In this document: positions 1 to 11,879 of the stretch, piece by piece
How the letters are laid out: the number at the start of each line of letters is the position of its first letter
How positions within the stretch are numbered: the first letter of the stretch is position 1
DNA from: Exobasidium rhododendri
Taxonomy: Eukaryota; Basidiomycota; Exobasidiomycetes; Exobasidiales; Exobasidiaceae
Length of the DNA stretch: 64,000 nucleotides
NCBI GenBank assembly: GCA_026210745.1
Contig: CP110630.1
Span: 7,063,045-7,127,044 of the forward strand
Reading direction: 5' to 3'
Program-made: the position numbers and the translations under genes
Notes under the pieces: model-generated
The model's database searches: none
What the model was told of the DNA's origin: nothing
Seen by the model: the letters and a program-made list of their open reading frames with translations, nothing else

Positions 1-192
1 TAATTCTCCCCAAGGAGGCACCTACACACACGCCTTCTGTGGATGATGCAGCTCGCTTCCTCTTTCCTTTCATGTTTCTACAATTACTATGGCTCCATTA
101 ATATGATTCTATTAGAATACAAGATTATAAATTAAACAAGAGTGTGGTAAGATCATGGATACTAAATTAAACAAGAGTGTGGTGTAAGATCA

Positions 193-1764
193 TCATGGAT
201 ACTGAGCCCCCACACCGGCAGGAATGGCAGTCTTCGTCATGGCCGCCGTACCACAGGCACTGCTGAACATGGCAACCTCGTCGTGGCCCACCCCGTCGAC
301 GACACAATTCTGATGACTGAAAGTGCCCTTGTAGAGCGTCTTTGCACCGCTGGCGAGAAGCTGCTGGTAGCCCGTGTAGCTCGAGACGTTTGCACCTGTT
401 GCCGCTAGGATGTTTGTATACGCCCACCATGCGTAATTCCTCTCTCTCCTGTTGACTCCTCCTTGTGCTTGACTGGCACAGTCCTCTACACCACCAGGAA
501 AGCGGTCGTTTGTGTCTAGATCGCCGACCAGGCTGACGACATCTCGAGTGATCCACCGTTGGAAAATCGCAGAAGCAGAGGTGAACTTGGCGGCTACGTA
601 TCTGGGCATGCCTGTAGAGACAAGCTGGAACGAGTACACCGTGCCATCCGAACAGGGATTGGCCACAGGACGCGCACCGGTGAAATACGCCTGACTAGCA
701 GCATTGGCGACGATGTATCTGATCGCGAACGGGTAGTTGCCGTTGTACAGCTGACTGTACCGTGAGACAAGATTCGCACCTGCCGAGTGACCCACAAAGT
801 AGACCTTGGCGAGGTTTGGGAATAAGCTCTTGTTGTTCAAGTACGTCAGAAGAGCGTCATACGTGTCCATAGTCGAACAGGAGACAGCACTGGGAGCCAC
901 TGCGTCCGCGCCGACAGCCCATGTCCCCGTCCCGTTCGCCCACGCAAGATTCACGGAAGGCTGATACCACGTAGTTGGGGCGATTGCATCAGTGTTGATA
1001 TAGAAGTTCGGCGCGGCTATGATGCCCGTCGTACCAATCACATTGTAGACGGCAGTAAAATAGTCCTGGAAGTCGCGGCCAGAACCGTGTTGAACAATAT
1101 ATGCAGACGTAGAAGCGCTCTTTGCGAATTGACTGTTGACGAACATGGGCACGGTGTTTGATGTGACACTACTGCACGGCTTGAACTGGGTCAGGGTAGC
1201 AGAAGGAGGCGAGGCAGGTAGTGTGGCAGTGGCACTCGCTGTACTGGTCGTCACCGTGCCTGCGCTTGAGATGGTCGTTGTGCTGATTGCACTTGTAGCA
1301 ATGGTGCTGCTTCCCGATACAGGTGTGTTCAGATTGCGGACGCCATACGTCGTCACAATCGTTCCGCCCGTCGAGTCTGGTCCTGTAGCGTATGTAGCCT
1401 TGGAGCTGGCAACGTAGACGCTATGCAGTGAGCAGTCGACGGTGCCGTAGGAGGACGACGCGACCTGAAAGAGCTGATAGAAGCCACATGTCGGCTTTTG
1501 GGTGCATAACAAAGCGCATTGTGTGATTAGCGCCTGGGTGATGCCTCCTGACGTGGCGAGGGACGAGTAGCCAAGACCGCCATCGGATGCACCAACAGAC
1601 GCCCGCTTAGAGGCTACGTTCCAGCTGACCTTGTAGCCTGTAGGGGCGATGAAGTCCGCAGTGCCTCTCTTGTCAGCTGTCCAAGGAGCAGCATCAGTAC
1701 CCCACAGAAGCAGAAGAAAGAGTACAAAGGACAGCAGTGTCCTGCAAGAGGAAGACGCGACCAT
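193..1764 (-). CDS. secreted alpha/beta hydrolase (esterase/lipase-like)
   Basis: An uninterrupted 523-residue frame begins with a hydrophobic signal peptide (about residues 8-25) followed by a Lys-Arg site that could be a Kex2 cleavage point. Residues about 40-145 hold a Cys-containing module resembling a PAN/apple-type segment. A Ser/Thr-rich linker (about 150-195) follows, then the hydrolase domain. The nucleophile elbow GHSAG places Ser327; His494 in VGHDEV is the likely catalytic histidine, with an Asp between them. The product should be secreted or wall-bound and cleave a carboxylic ester; the substrate cannot be told. It stands alone on the minus strand. A TATAAAG-like box lies on the minus strand near 1819-1826. 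The family is clear; the exact enzyme class is not. Confidence 0.8.
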   Translation of the reverse strand: MVASSSCRTLLSFVLFLLLLWGTDAAPWTADKRGTADFIAPTGYKVSWNVASKRASVGASDGGLGYSSLATSGGITQALITQCALLCTQKPTCGFYQLFQVASSSYGTVDCSLHSVYVASSKATYATGPDSTGGTIVTTYGVRNLNTPVSGSSTIATSAISTTTISSAGTVTTSTASATATLPASPPSATLTQFKPCSSVTSNTVPMFVNSQFAKSASTSAYIVQHGSGRDFQDYFTAVYNVIGTTGIIAAPNFYINTDAIAPTTWYQPSVNLAWANGTGTWAVGADAVAPSAVSCSTMDTYDALLTYLNNKSLFPNLAKVYFVGHSAGANLVSRYSQLYNGNYPFAIRYIVANAASQAYFTGARPVANPCSDGTVYSFQLVSTGMPRYVAAKFTSASAIFQRWITRDVVSLVGDLDTNDRFPGGVEDCASQAQGGVNRRERNYAWWAYTNILAATGANVSSYTGYQQLLASGAKTLYKGTFSHQNCVVDGVGHDEVAMFSSACGTAAMTKTAIPAGVGAQYP

Positions 1765-2540
1765 GGCAGGAGAAAAATTTTAATGAGAGGTGATCTGATG
1801 ATTGTACGGAGTCGTCCCTCTTTATACGTGAACACTGATCACATCGTGTGGCCCTCATCGAGCAATGTGTACCGGGGTCATATCCCCAAAGACAACATGG
1901 TCTCATGTATTCTGCTGAACGGGACGTGCCTGGCTTGGGTCACTACGATTTTTGTTACAGTGTGCAACACACAGCAAAAGATCCCTTTTCCGGAGGTCTG
2001 GATTCAACCGATTTTTGAGGTCGAGACCAATGGGTAAGGCTTTTTTCTCACACCCCGGGAGCGTGATTACTATTTCTTAGATCGCGTTGCTTCCCGTGGT
2101 AAGATCTTGTTTCAGAGATAAAAAGGGCAATTTATGATAGTCCCCATCTTGAGCGATTTCCGTATTGAACATTTCAAAAGTAAACATCAAAATTTAATTT
2201 CCCCCAATTGGGTCGTACCCGTTGTTTGTCCACGGGCAACTCGAGCGCCCCGCGTTTTCTTTCTTTCTTCACACGGATCGGAGTTCATTCTCATCACCAC
2301 ATTAAACGTGTGTGTGCACCCGTGCTATAGATATAACGTTACTGCTGTGGCTTATCCTAGATTTCGGGCATACGGAGGCTTGTTAGTAAAGGGTCTTATC
2401 AGGCACCGTTTTCCCAACTTTCACATGTGTAGAGTTTAGAGTAGATTGTCCGTTAGAGTCACCTATGAGGAAATAAAGGTGGATATAAGTTTGATGGTAC
2501 ATGATTAGATACAACGAGATGCGAGGGGGAAAGGGGGTTG
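1765..2540. other. intergenic spacer
   Basis: Non-coding by every sign I can read: short frames, no recognised domain. It holds the promoter of the secreted hydrolase and the 3' region of the LicD-like gene. Confidence 0.5.
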
Positions 2541-3861
2541 CTAGAAGTGGAAAGGCATGTAGGTGAGCGGCTTTGCGCGTTCAATGTCGATGAGGCGGTC
2601 CGGCACGGTCCTTCCCCCGTATTCACGTGACACGGTCTTGTTCTGCACGGGGTCGTACCACGTGGCCCTGAGAAGACACTCGGCATCCAGTGGGGTTGTG
2701 AACTCGAGAACCCTCTCATGCGACACGACATTGCGACACTCCTGATCGCAGTTCTGCGTTGTAGGACGAGTGTACGACTCGACGAGATCGGGGCAGCTGA
2801 CTTCACTGAATGCCTGGATTGTGTTGTTGAAGCGCCACGTCTTGAAGTGCGGCTGATCGTAGTACTTGTACTCTGCCAGGAGAATCTTCTCCGTCTCACG
2901 CGGGCACCACATGTTGAGCCCCTCAAAGACGCACTTGTGCTGCGGGTTGATGTCGTCGATGTCGTAGGCGTGCGGGCTTTTGTCCTGGAGGATCGTGGCG
3001 GTCTTGTTCATCTCCACGGTGAAGGGCATCACGTCCGATGACGGCGAATCGGACTGTGTGCTGGAAAGCGCGGTAATGTCGATGAAGAAGCCGGTCATGA
3101 CGTCGATCCACCGTGCATCGATGACGTTCTTCTCCTCGCCCATGTCGTAGTCGTGCTGGTTGAGGTTGCGGGTCTTGCGGATGAGGTAGTGCGGGTTCAC
3201 GAGCAGCATGAACCGGTCTTCCCACAGTACATTTTCGTACTCCTTGATCGCATGCAGCGCACCAAGACTGCACTGCACATCGATGTCCGTGTCGCCCGTG
3301 AAAATCTTCTGGCCCCTGAATCATGAGGAAAGAATGCAGTCAGCAGGCCGCACTTTACAACCACGAGTGACACGGATCAACTCACCATCGCTGCCCAAGT
3401 AGAGACCCATGCGCTAGCCAGAAGTGGAAGGCGTGCTGATCAGAGAACGACTGCATCGACTGGAGCAGGTGTCGATACAGAGACCGTCGAACGTGTGGTG
3501 AGTTGTCGAGGTTGATGTCTGTGTTGCCATACCCCAACTCTCTGTGCAGATTGCCGTCTACCTGTCGAAAGTATGGCTCTAGTCGAGAGTCCCACAGGCT
3601 GTTGTTGCTTGCAAGGGTGACATGTTGAGGCATGTGCCACTCCTCCTCGGAGATGTAGTGGCGGGCGATGCGATCTTCCGCCGTGGGAGGAGGTGAGAGA
3701 AGGTAGACGTGCAGAAGCTGTAGCAAGGCCAAGAAGAGCCCGAAGAACGAAAGGACGAGAGCAATCCTACTCCGAGTGATCTTGCCTATCAGCGATGACT
3801 GCGGTTTGTGGAAGAGCGGCTCGTAGTGTCGACGATCTTGATGCGATGGCAGCAGCAGCAT
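2541..3861 (-). CDS. LicD-family type II membrane protein
   Basis: Two exons, 3386..3861 and 2541..3315, joined across a gtgagt...cag intron in frame, give 416 residues. The start at 3861 precedes a short cytoplasmic tail and one membrane anchor (about residues 25-50); an ATG at 3957 in the same frame would add a second hydrophobic stretch and is less likely. The luminal part carries the LicD hallmark: an AHGSLLG segment, and across the splice junction an acidic metal-binding cluster DTDID at about residues 167-171. LicD-like fungal proteins are linked to phosphocholine or mannosyl-phosphate transfer to glycans in the secretory pathway. The acceptor here is unknown. The splice is well supported because it restores the motif. 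Confidence 0.85.
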
Positions 3862-5511
3862 CGTAGGTAATGTACAGTGATGACAGTGATGAGAGGGGCG
3901 GAGAAGGAAAAAGGCAAAGACGAAGACGACGACGAGCGGGTACACAGAACGACCCACTCTCGAAGATGGCAGTGCTTACCGCTCGCAACCTGTCTCTCCC
4001 ATTCTGCCCAATCTTTCCGGGGACGGCGACCACATACAACGCTTGATCGGCGCGGCGCACAAGCAACCGGGCACTTGAAGGCAGCAAGAAAGGAAACGGA
4101 CTTGATCAGGTACAATCTCGCGGGTGAATTGTGTCCGCCGCCCCTTTTCTTGAATGTAATTGATTAGTCTTTCCACATTCCGAATGCTGTACAGTTTACC
4201 GGTCGTGTGACGTGGACAATCAAGAATTAGAATTCTCGAAGGGGCACGACCGCCCTGTCACCGCGTCTGCGTGCCCTTTTGTAAAGCGCGCCAGACATTT
4301 GGGCATTAACAAAACAGATTGTCCAGCGCGATTAGCAGCCCAGATAATGCACGGCAAGTTATACTCAGACGTGCAATTTTAAGGGCGGCCGGTCTGCAGA
4401 GAAGATTTCTAGCAGTGATTCAAGAAAGCTTGGCAGATATGATTGTCACATGGATATCACTTGCCCGCTGTATACTTCCGGCCGTCTGATCTACTCGGGG
4501 TGTGGACAGATGGAAGATGACGGGAGAGAAGGGATACACTACAATTGATAGATCTCTTAAGAGCAGTGCCATACATGCAGCACGAAAGTGAGGACGAAGG
4601 GATGCGCGTGGGTTTGTAAGAACCGACGTGTGGTGGATATGAAGATGTTCCTCTTTCTTACCGCGCGCGACCACCAGTATAAGAGTGTGATTACGTAAAT
4701 TTTGGATGGACTAAAAACGTGAAGTATTACGTAAAGATTATTTGCAGAAACGTCTTGTCTCTAACCCTAATCGACACCATGTCACTGGCTTGTATCTCTA
4801 AATGTCATATACCTTCCTTCATAAGAGTACTTGCGACACGGAACACATTTACTGTGCTTGTAATATACTGTCGTCTACTGGAGCAAACGATGGCCTGCGA
4901 TTTGCGATCATCGTCTAGATGTCCATCGGAGACGCCAGGTGTGTTGTCACAACATCGGACTGCGAAACCGACTCAAGAATTTCGACTGCGTAGATTGGTG
5001 CTTACCTAGCATATTGCAATCGATCATCACCCCTAGAAGTAGAGGATAGATATCAACAAATGTTTTTACGATGGAGATGTGGTGGAAACCTGTACAGCAG
5101 TATTCGATTTACTGCAGTGCCACATTTAGACATACTCGTAGTGTGTTTGTCAAAATTTGGGCTAGTGGTACGGCAGCGAAGATACTCTGCACGACACAGA
5201 AATTGAAGTTGCTATGTGGCCCCTGTTGCAGTACCTGGATCGCAAACAATCTTTCTCATCCGTGCTTTACTGAACATTTTCTCTTGGCCTTGTATTAGAC
5301 ACCAAAGTGACAAAAAGATGGAAATTGGCAGCGCTTCAAGCTTTGGCAATCAAAGCGGCATTTTGATTTCACAGTCACATTTTCGAATGAAGGGACAGTC
5401 ACTTCCCTTCTATACAGAAAGATCGCATGAAACAGAATAGTATGAAATGACATGTGTCCTACAATGGAAAGTGGAAAGAGGGTGAGGGTATTTTGAGGAG
5501 AAGCCCTCCAT
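3862..5511. other. intergenic region, no gene seen
   Basis: About 1.65 kb without a convincing coding frame, RNA gene or repeat. Short frames on both strands lack family signatures and consistent splice sites. Confidence 0.5.
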
Positions 5512-6594
5512 TCACACCACACCAATTATTCCCAGCGAGGTGAGGAATTCTGCTACTCTGGCCATGTACTCTTGTCCTCCATAGCCAAGAAGCACTCCAT
5601 GTCCGGTGTCTTGAATGACGGCACCTGTGAATACGCCAGGTTGGTAAAAGCTAGGCTCATTAGCTGTCTCCGGGTCCGTGTTACAGTCGTCAGTAGTGCC
5701 GCACCAAATCTTGTCGTACTGTCCAATTGTCCATAGTGTAGGAATCGTTATGTTCTTGGTAAGATCAGTGTATGATTTGAGAGTAATGTCGGCTAATTCA
5801 GTTGCAGAAACGAGGTCTCTGTACTCTTCCTCATAAACGAGCTGAGTAGGATCATAAGTACCAGTTGGACCATAAAAGATACCTCGTTGACCTGGTTCGT
5901 TGGTCAAGTATGCGGGATCGAGCGCATAAGATTGCCCACTGAATTTGTCATCAAGTAATGCCGGGTACGTAAGCGATGTTGTGAGGCGGGTAATGGATCG
6001 AGGTGTCAAAGCACCGTGACCGACAGCATGTACGAGAATAGCATCTAGATCTTGATTCTGTGAAGCTTCAACCTGCGCAGTGAGACCACCCATCGAGTAG
6101 CCATTTGCGACAACCGTCTTATACTGAGAACCAAGAGAACCGTCGCGCAGGTAACCCACTACCTGATGAAGATTGCTTGCAGCCAAATCGAAGTTCAGCT
6201 CTGTTGCAGGGGGGTGATCGCTGTAGCCGTCACCTAATCTATCAAGGTTTAGTGTGGTGAATCCTTGTGCGGTCATATTCCGCACGTAATTATAGCGTTC
6301 AGGTTGATAAGGCCAATCGTAGTATATATGATTGTAAGAACCCCCATGGACTAGTACTTGCACTGGCTGCTTGCCGAGATTGTTGACATCGTTTGCACAT
6401 AATTGACCCCACAGCTGCATCGTAGCTGAACCGACCGTGACGGGAAAGTAATATCCCTGACATTGAGCCCCACTTGCAGAATTCGAGCCGGGAGGATCGT
6501 ACTTTGTCACTGTACTATCGCTACGCTTTATGGGCGTCGAAGAGACGAGCAAAGCCACCTTGAGCAAGAAAATGACCTCGAGTCTTAGTAACAT
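5512..6594 (-). CDS. secreted alpha/beta hydrolase
   Basis: A single-exon 360-residue protein with an N-terminal signal peptide (about residues 5-20) and a Lys-Arg site just after it. The alpha/beta-hydrolase signs are an oxyanion-hole motif LVHGG, a nucleophile elbow GYSMGG with Ser167, Asp294 in a GQYDKIW segment, and His332 in DTGHGVLL. Spacing fits the usual Ser-Asp-His order. It is not similar to the other secreted hydrolase at 193-1764, so the two are not a recent duplication. Substrate is unknown; lipase or esterase activity outside the cell is the likeliest role. Confidence 0.82.
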   Translation of the reverse strand: MLLRLEVIFLLKVALLVSSTPIKRSDSTVTKYDPPGSNSASGAQCQGYYFPVTVGSATMQLWGQLCANDVNNLGKQPVQVLVHGGSYNHIYYDWPYQPERYNYVRNMTAQGFTTLNLDRLGDGYSDHPPATELNFDLAASNLHQVVGYLRDGSLGSQYKTVVANGYSMGGLTAQVEASQNQDLDAILVHAVGHGALTPRSITRLTTSLTYPALLDDKFSGQSYALDPAYLTNEPGQRGIFYGPTGTYDPTQLVYEEEYRDLVSATELADITLKSYTDLTKNITIPTLWTIGQYDKIWCGTTDDCNTDPETANEPSFYQPGVFTGAVIQDTGHGVLLGYGGQEYMARVAEFLTSLGIIGVV

Positions 6595-7654
6595 TTGTTC
6601 TACCGTAAGCTTCAGATGGTGCAGTATTGTGCGATTCTTTGTGGTGGCGAATTGATTCGTCCCGCGGTGATATATTCTACGTAGTTGTATTAGTGGATTT
6701 TCGCAGGGTGGCGGTAATATCTTTGAGCCTTACAGACAGTTGGACAGAGAAGGAGGAACAGCCAACGTCCGTCATGCTCACTCAGAGACAGTTGACATAT
6801 ATATATGAGAGGTCGTACGATTGTGCAGTTACCACCGGTGAGGTGTTACTTATTGCGTTGCGAGACTGTCTCCAGTGCCACCAAGATGGATGCCAGCGAT
6901 GTAGAGAAGGGCGCTAACGGGATCGTAGCTTGTCGCAATCGGTATTCTGTGACTGTAGTAAGATATGGTAACCGACATTAGCAGGTATGAGAATTCTTTT
7001 CGAACCGTTCTCTATAAAGATGCCGTACGCAAGGCTTCTATTTCCCCACATATTTTTCCGAAATGAAATAGAGTCTGCTCGCACTGGAATTTGTTTCCTG
7101 CCTTTGCACATTAAGAGCCCGAGCTCTGAATGGTGCCCGAACTGAGGATGTGGGTACCACCACAAATAACATTGTACGTGAAGAGCCTAGTAGAATATGC
7201 CATTTTGGAAAAGTGGGGAAAAACCGCCGTTCGTCGACAAGCTATAAGCTAAGTTAGAGTGAATACTTGCTAGCAAACGTCTCGTGCATCAAACCCTTAC
7301 TCAGCCGAGACTTCGCAGACCTTAGATCTGCTCCAGAATTGGTGAACAAAATTTTTAGGATATACTTGCGCACTATCAATTTCCGCTTCCATGAAAGCGC
7401 GAAGATACCAATGTTTGGCGTTAGTTTATTTCTCAGTCTTGATGCTGTGGCTCGATGCACTGACATGAGCACTATAATCAGAGAGGAAACCACGCTCAAT
7501 GCGATCCACATTGCTGTTACGTTAATCCTTAGGAAAGTAGACCGCAGATCAAGAGCGTAGGTATCCTGAGATGGCAGCTCTATAGAAATATCACACACTG
7601 TCTTAGATTCAGCTGCACTACAGAGAGGACGAAGAGAATGACAACGCGAAGCTA
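6595..7654. other. intergenic region, no gene seen
   Basis: About 1 kb with only short frames. One minus-strand frame (7254-7598) has a hydrophobic stretch but no family signature, so I do not call it. Confidence 0.45.
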
Positions 7655-8620
7655 TCAGCTGCCTCCTTTCATGTCTTTATATATGGCTTCATAGTTGCCC
7701 TTCATGACGGCTGCTAGGCCCGATTGGTCGTCTGCGAAGAAGCGATCCACCGCATCGGTGAACCACTGGACCATGCCGACACTGACAGCAGGAAAATCCG
7801 ACCCAAACAAGATGTGATCCTTCTCCACGAACTTCTGTAGGGTAGCAAGATTGGCGTCGTACCCGCTGAGAGCTGTCTCGTAGTAGAATGATTTGAAGTC
7901 TTGCAGCATTTCATCGATTGACAACAAGCTTTCTCCAAATATGTTTGTGCCGACATGATGAGCAAGGACGGCTGCTCTACAGGCGAGAAAGGGCGTGCTA
8001 CCACCTGAATGAGACAGTATGATCTTGACACGAGGATACTTTCTTTTTGTACCGCTAGTCACCAGGTCGGCTGCCGCTTTGTATGTCTCATTTGGTACCT
8101 CGACGATCGGAATGGGAAGCAGCCTACTTGGCCCAACATTCGAGGACGGCGTTTGATCACCATGAAGAAAGACGATAGCATTTCGCTTATTAAGCGCATC
8201 CCAAAGAGATTCGTAGTACGTGTGTCCGAGATATTTGGCGTCCGAGCCTTTACCGTACGAACTGACTACGGATATACCATCTGCATGTAGCTCGTCTAAT
8301 GAGTATCGCATTTCCTCCAGAACAACATCCATGGATTCCGTAGCAAGTGGTAGCGTGGCAAAGAAGCCGAACCTCTCTGGATACCGCTTGACAATCTTGC
8401 TGGCGAACAAGTTGACTTCTCTGGCATTGGCTGCAGAGTTCGGCGAGGACAAGATTGCCTTTTGGATGCCGAGTCGATCCATAGCCTCGATGCTCACTTC
8501 TGGCGACCATGGATGCGCGTCTCGAGGAAAAGACCATCCAGTGGCCTTCTCCAGTGTCGAGATTTCTAGGGCAGGAAAGTAATGGTGGTGAACGTCGATC
8601 CGGGTCAGCGGAGGAGACAT
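7655..8620 (-). CDS. amidohydrolase-2 family decarboxylase (ACMSD-like)
   Basis: A 321-residue intronless enzyme of the amidohydrolase_2 / ACMSD family, TIM-barrel metalloenzymes that decarboxylate aromatic or semialdehyde acids such as 2-amino-3-carboxymuconate semialdehyde, gamma-resorcylate or 6-methylsalicylate. It shows the N-terminal metal motif in DVHHHYFP (residues about 9-16), a central FLHGD histidine (about residue 153), ILSHSGG (about 205) and the C-terminal metal Asp in LFGSDFP. Full length for the family. A promoter element shared with the first GPR1-type transporter lies about 240 bp upstream. Its place beside a CoA transferase and a P450 suggests a role in aromatic or ring-fission acid breakdown; the substrate is inferred, not shown. 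Confidence 0.85.
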   Translation of the reverse strand: MSPPLTRIDVHHHYFPALEISTLEKATGWSFPRDAHPWSPEVSIEAMDRLGIQKAILSSPNSAANAREVNLFASKIVKRYPERFGFFATLPLATESMDVVLEEMRYSLDELHADGISVVSSYGKGSDAKYLGHTYYESLWDALNKRNAIVFLHGDQTPSSNVGPSRLLPIPIVEVPNETYKAAADLVTSGTKRKYPRVKIILSHSGGSTPFLACRAAVLAHHVGTNIFGESLLSIDEMLQDFKSFYYETALSGYDANLATLQKFVEKDHILFGSDFPAVSVGMVQWFTDAVDRFFADDQSGLAAVMKGNYEAIYKDMKGGS

Positions 8621-8855
8621 GATGAATTTGTATACAGTAGGAGGAGAGGAGAGGAGTTTAAAGTACAGAGTGAGTAATCCAGGTGGCCTGCAGATTGACT
8701 TGAGACTATGTCGTCGAATGACTCTTTCGGGTCTTTGTTAGAAAGGCTTTGGAAAGTTCGTTTAATTTGACTCGGCAAAATGCACTCATGTCACTTCTGG
8801 CGGATTGCTTTCCTTCTTTTTTTTTTCTCCTCAAAGTTGCCGCCGACAGCTTCAT

Positions 8856-8879
8856 CAAAATAAAGTGGGGTTTAGCGCG
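8856..8879 (+). promoter_or_regulatory. putative shared promoter element, copy 1
   Basis: This stretch about 240 bp upstream of the amidohydrolase start closely matches 13179-13202 upstream of the GPR1-like gene that starts at 12891. The common core reads TAAAGTGG followed by TTTAGC. Both copies have the same orientation relative to their minus-strand gene. Function is inferred. Confidence 0.35.
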
Positions 8880-9305
8880 TTCAACAAACTAAGAAGGAAG
8901 AGGGATTAGTTTGCAGGGGAAGGGAAAGTGCAAATTACTTCGGCCGGATTGTCAAAGGTCGTCAAGAGTCGTTACATGGAGTGCACAGTACATTCTCGTC
9001 TTTCCTCAAATGCGAGTCTGTGCCTACCTACGCCGACACAGAAGATGCTACCTAGTTTTCCGAAATGTCTTGCTACGCCACCAGCCACAGTCCACAAAAG
9101 ATGCAAGTGGAGCAGCGACGTTCTGTACGAGACGTGCACTGCGCAACCGAGCCGTATGTAAGAGTTCTCACATGTATTTAGTCAGTGGCCCCGCGATCTC
9201 GAGAGATGTGGTAGAAGTGTGGAGGCTATGGAAATCTACATTTATGAATGCCACTGGTGGTAACATTCTCTAATGCAGACCGCCGGGAAGGGGGGGGGGG
9301 CTTGG

Positions 9306-9764
9306 TCACTTCCAAGCGTTTATGAAAAAAGAGGCTGCCGAGACTTGAAGACATTCGGATCGTGTACTCCGCCGAGTATTACTGCCAGAAGAAATTTCTC
9401 TCGTATCGTTAAAGTAGAAATGAGGAAAAAGAGGATGGCTAGTCCGTCTGTCGGTGGCTTCGCAGCACCCTGGTATCTGATGATACCCTCCCGTAAGTGG
9501 TGAAACATCGTGTAGGAAGGATACCGGCAAAGTAGCACCTTGATTCATATAGATTAATCCTTCTGCTGGCTTGGAGAAGATAGACGTCTCGAATATTGAC
9601 GAAGGAAGAGCTTTACCGAGAAAAGTAGACAGTATGTTCGTCAGAGGATGGTTGCCACCACGCAGCATACAATTTGCAGTGATATACCTTGAAATTGCTC
9701 GTGATCCTATCAGGCTGGCATCGTTACTTGTACCCGACGAAGAAGCTACTTGATCCGAAATCAA
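9306..9764 (-). pseudogene. possible glutathione S-transferase relic
   Basis: The frame from 9764 begins with residues resembling the end of the GST thioredoxin-like domain, where the substrate-binding segment precedes an SRAI-RYI helix. Here the motif reads GSRAISRYI at about residues 21-29. Downstream similarity fades, and a second plausible stretch lies in another frame (9320-9538), as expected of a decayed copy. There is no intact N-terminal half upstream. It could also be chance; the match covers only about 20 residues. Confidence 0.3.
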
Positions 9765-9844
9765 CTGTTATCCAATGCACCAGACGATACCAATATTCTT
9801 AATCCCCTCACGCTCCTCCCCTGAAAGTACCTGAAGCAAAAAGG

Positions 9845-11444
9845 ATGATACTCTCGACTGTCGCGTCTTTGGTGAAGAGCACTGCGCGGACGCAGGATAG
9901 TCAGATGCTGCTTCTGTCTCGGTCTTATCATAGCAAACTTTTCCGAACAGCAGATGAGGCAATTGCGGACGTTCGTTCAGGACAGGTGCTGCTTTGCGGC
10001 GGATTTGGGCTCTGCGGAGTACCTAATACGCTCCTACACGCGCTGGAAAGGAAAGGGAAAGAGCAAGTCCTAAATCTTACCTGTGTCTCCAACAATGCTG
10101 GCCTGAAGGAGCATGGACTGGGCAGACTCCTCGGCAAGGGCCAGATCCAGCGTATGGTCTCTTCCTTCATCGGCGGTAATACGCAATTCGAACAGATGTA
10201 CTTACAAGGTCAGGTTGAACTTGAGATGGTACCTCAAGGAACGTTGGCAGAAAGAATCCGTGCGGGAGCAGCAGGTATCCCTGCTTTCTTCACACCCACA
10301 GGAGCGGACATCGACACGAGTCAGTTGCCCCTCAAGTACAAGGCTCGAGGACCAGTGTCAGCGAAAGAAACGCCCATCATAGAGAAGCTCCTGCCAGTCC
10401 CTTTCCTTCAGACGTTTTTCGGGAGACCTCACAAACTTGAGGCAGCAATCTACGGAGATGTGGCTTTCATCCGAGCTTACAAAGCAGACAAGCTTGGCAA
10501 TCTCGTCTTCAGGTGAGCAGGCAGAAGAATCGTTCACTAGACACCTAACTTACTCCTGGTGTTTCCACAGAAAGTCGGCGAACAACTTCAATGCTGTGAT
10601 GGCCAAGAATGCGAAGATGACGATTGTAGAAGCCGAAGAGATTGTCGAGATTGGTGATCTGGATCCCGCATGCATCCATGTCCCCTCGATCTATGTCGAC
10701 CGGATCATACAAAGCAAGCCGGAGAGGCTCCCCATTGAGAAGGTCACATTGAAAGCACCCACCACGAATTCCGACAGTGTTCCTGACGCAAAAAAGACGA
10801 CGATATGTAGAAGGGCTGCACAACTCTTGAACGACGGCGAATATGTGAACTTGGGCATAGGAATGCCGATGGCTGTACCAGATTTCCTCGATCCCTCGAA
10901 GAGCATCTACATACAGTCTGAGAATGGCTTACTCGGCATGGGCGAATATCCATCATCACAAGATCAAGTGGACGCCGATCTAATCAACGCGGGCAAAGAA
11001 ACAGTCACGCTCTCGGTAGGGGGTTCCTACTTTGACTCTGCAGAGAGTTTTGCCATGATTCGTGGGGGCCACCTCGATTGTTCGATGCTGGGGGTGATGC
11101 AAGTGTCTGCCGTTGGTGATCTGGCTAATTTCATCATACCGAATCGACTGATCAAGGGTATGGGCGGCGCTGCTGACCTTGTTGCTTCGCCTGATCAAAC
11201 ACGCATCATCGCCCTCACCGAACACAATGCTCGCGATGGCAGCCCAAAGATCGTCGAGACCTGCACGCTTCCCCTCACAGGAGCAAGGTGTGTCTCGATG
11301 ATTGTCACAGAGTTAGCCACCTTCGAAGTGGACCGCAGAGCACAAGGAAGTGGTCTGACACTAGTCGAGTTGGCACCGGGAGTCAGCCTGGAGGAGGTCA
11401 CGCAGAGGACAGGTGCTACATTCCAGGTTCAGATTCCCTCGTAG
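9845..11444 (+). CDS. succinyl-CoA:3-ketoacid CoA transferase
   Basis: Two exons, 9845..10512 and 10571..11444, split by a gtgagc...cag intron, give 513 residues with fused alpha and beta subunits, the normal SCOT length. The N terminus is rich in Ser, Arg and Lys with an RSYHSK segment typical of a mitochondrial targeting peptide. The glycine-rich CoA-binding region lies in the alpha half (GGFGLCGVP). The catalytic glutamate is Glu340 in SENGLLGMG. The family moves CoA from succinyl-CoA to acetoacetate or 3-oxoadipate. Next to carboxylate transporters and ring-degrading enzymes it could activate a 3-oxo acid made by the cluster, but housekeeping ketone metabolism is equally possible. Confidence 0.92.
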
Positions 11445-11879
11445 CTACTTCATAACATCTCGCCAGCGGCTACGAATAAATACAAAGAGATGGAGATTGG
11501 TGCAGTCTTTTAAGAAGAAGGTCTATGTAGTAAGACAGACCGCACTGCAGAGTGTCTTTCATTCTCTAATGTGCTTGATTATACTTGTGTATGTCACGCA
11601 GATTGCCGCCAATACATATTCAAAAAGGCTGGTGAAGGCCGCCATATCGTACGAAAGGTTGTCCGCTTAATACATAACTTCAAGCATGTCGTCTGATGTT
11701 CTCGTACAGCCTTTTCCATATTAATCAAGGGTTGTTGAGGAAGAGATGACAATCAACAGTCTGAAACACTGGTTCACAATCTAACACATGGTGCACATTC
11801 CATCAAAAAGCGTGCAGAAATTATATTTCCACCGAGCAGATAAGGTGACAATGAGTACGACTACACGTTGAAGGAGCAT

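Noticed and set aside
7254-7598. A 114-residue minus-strand membrane-like frame
   Set aside because: One hydrophobic stretch only, no signature and no supporting context.
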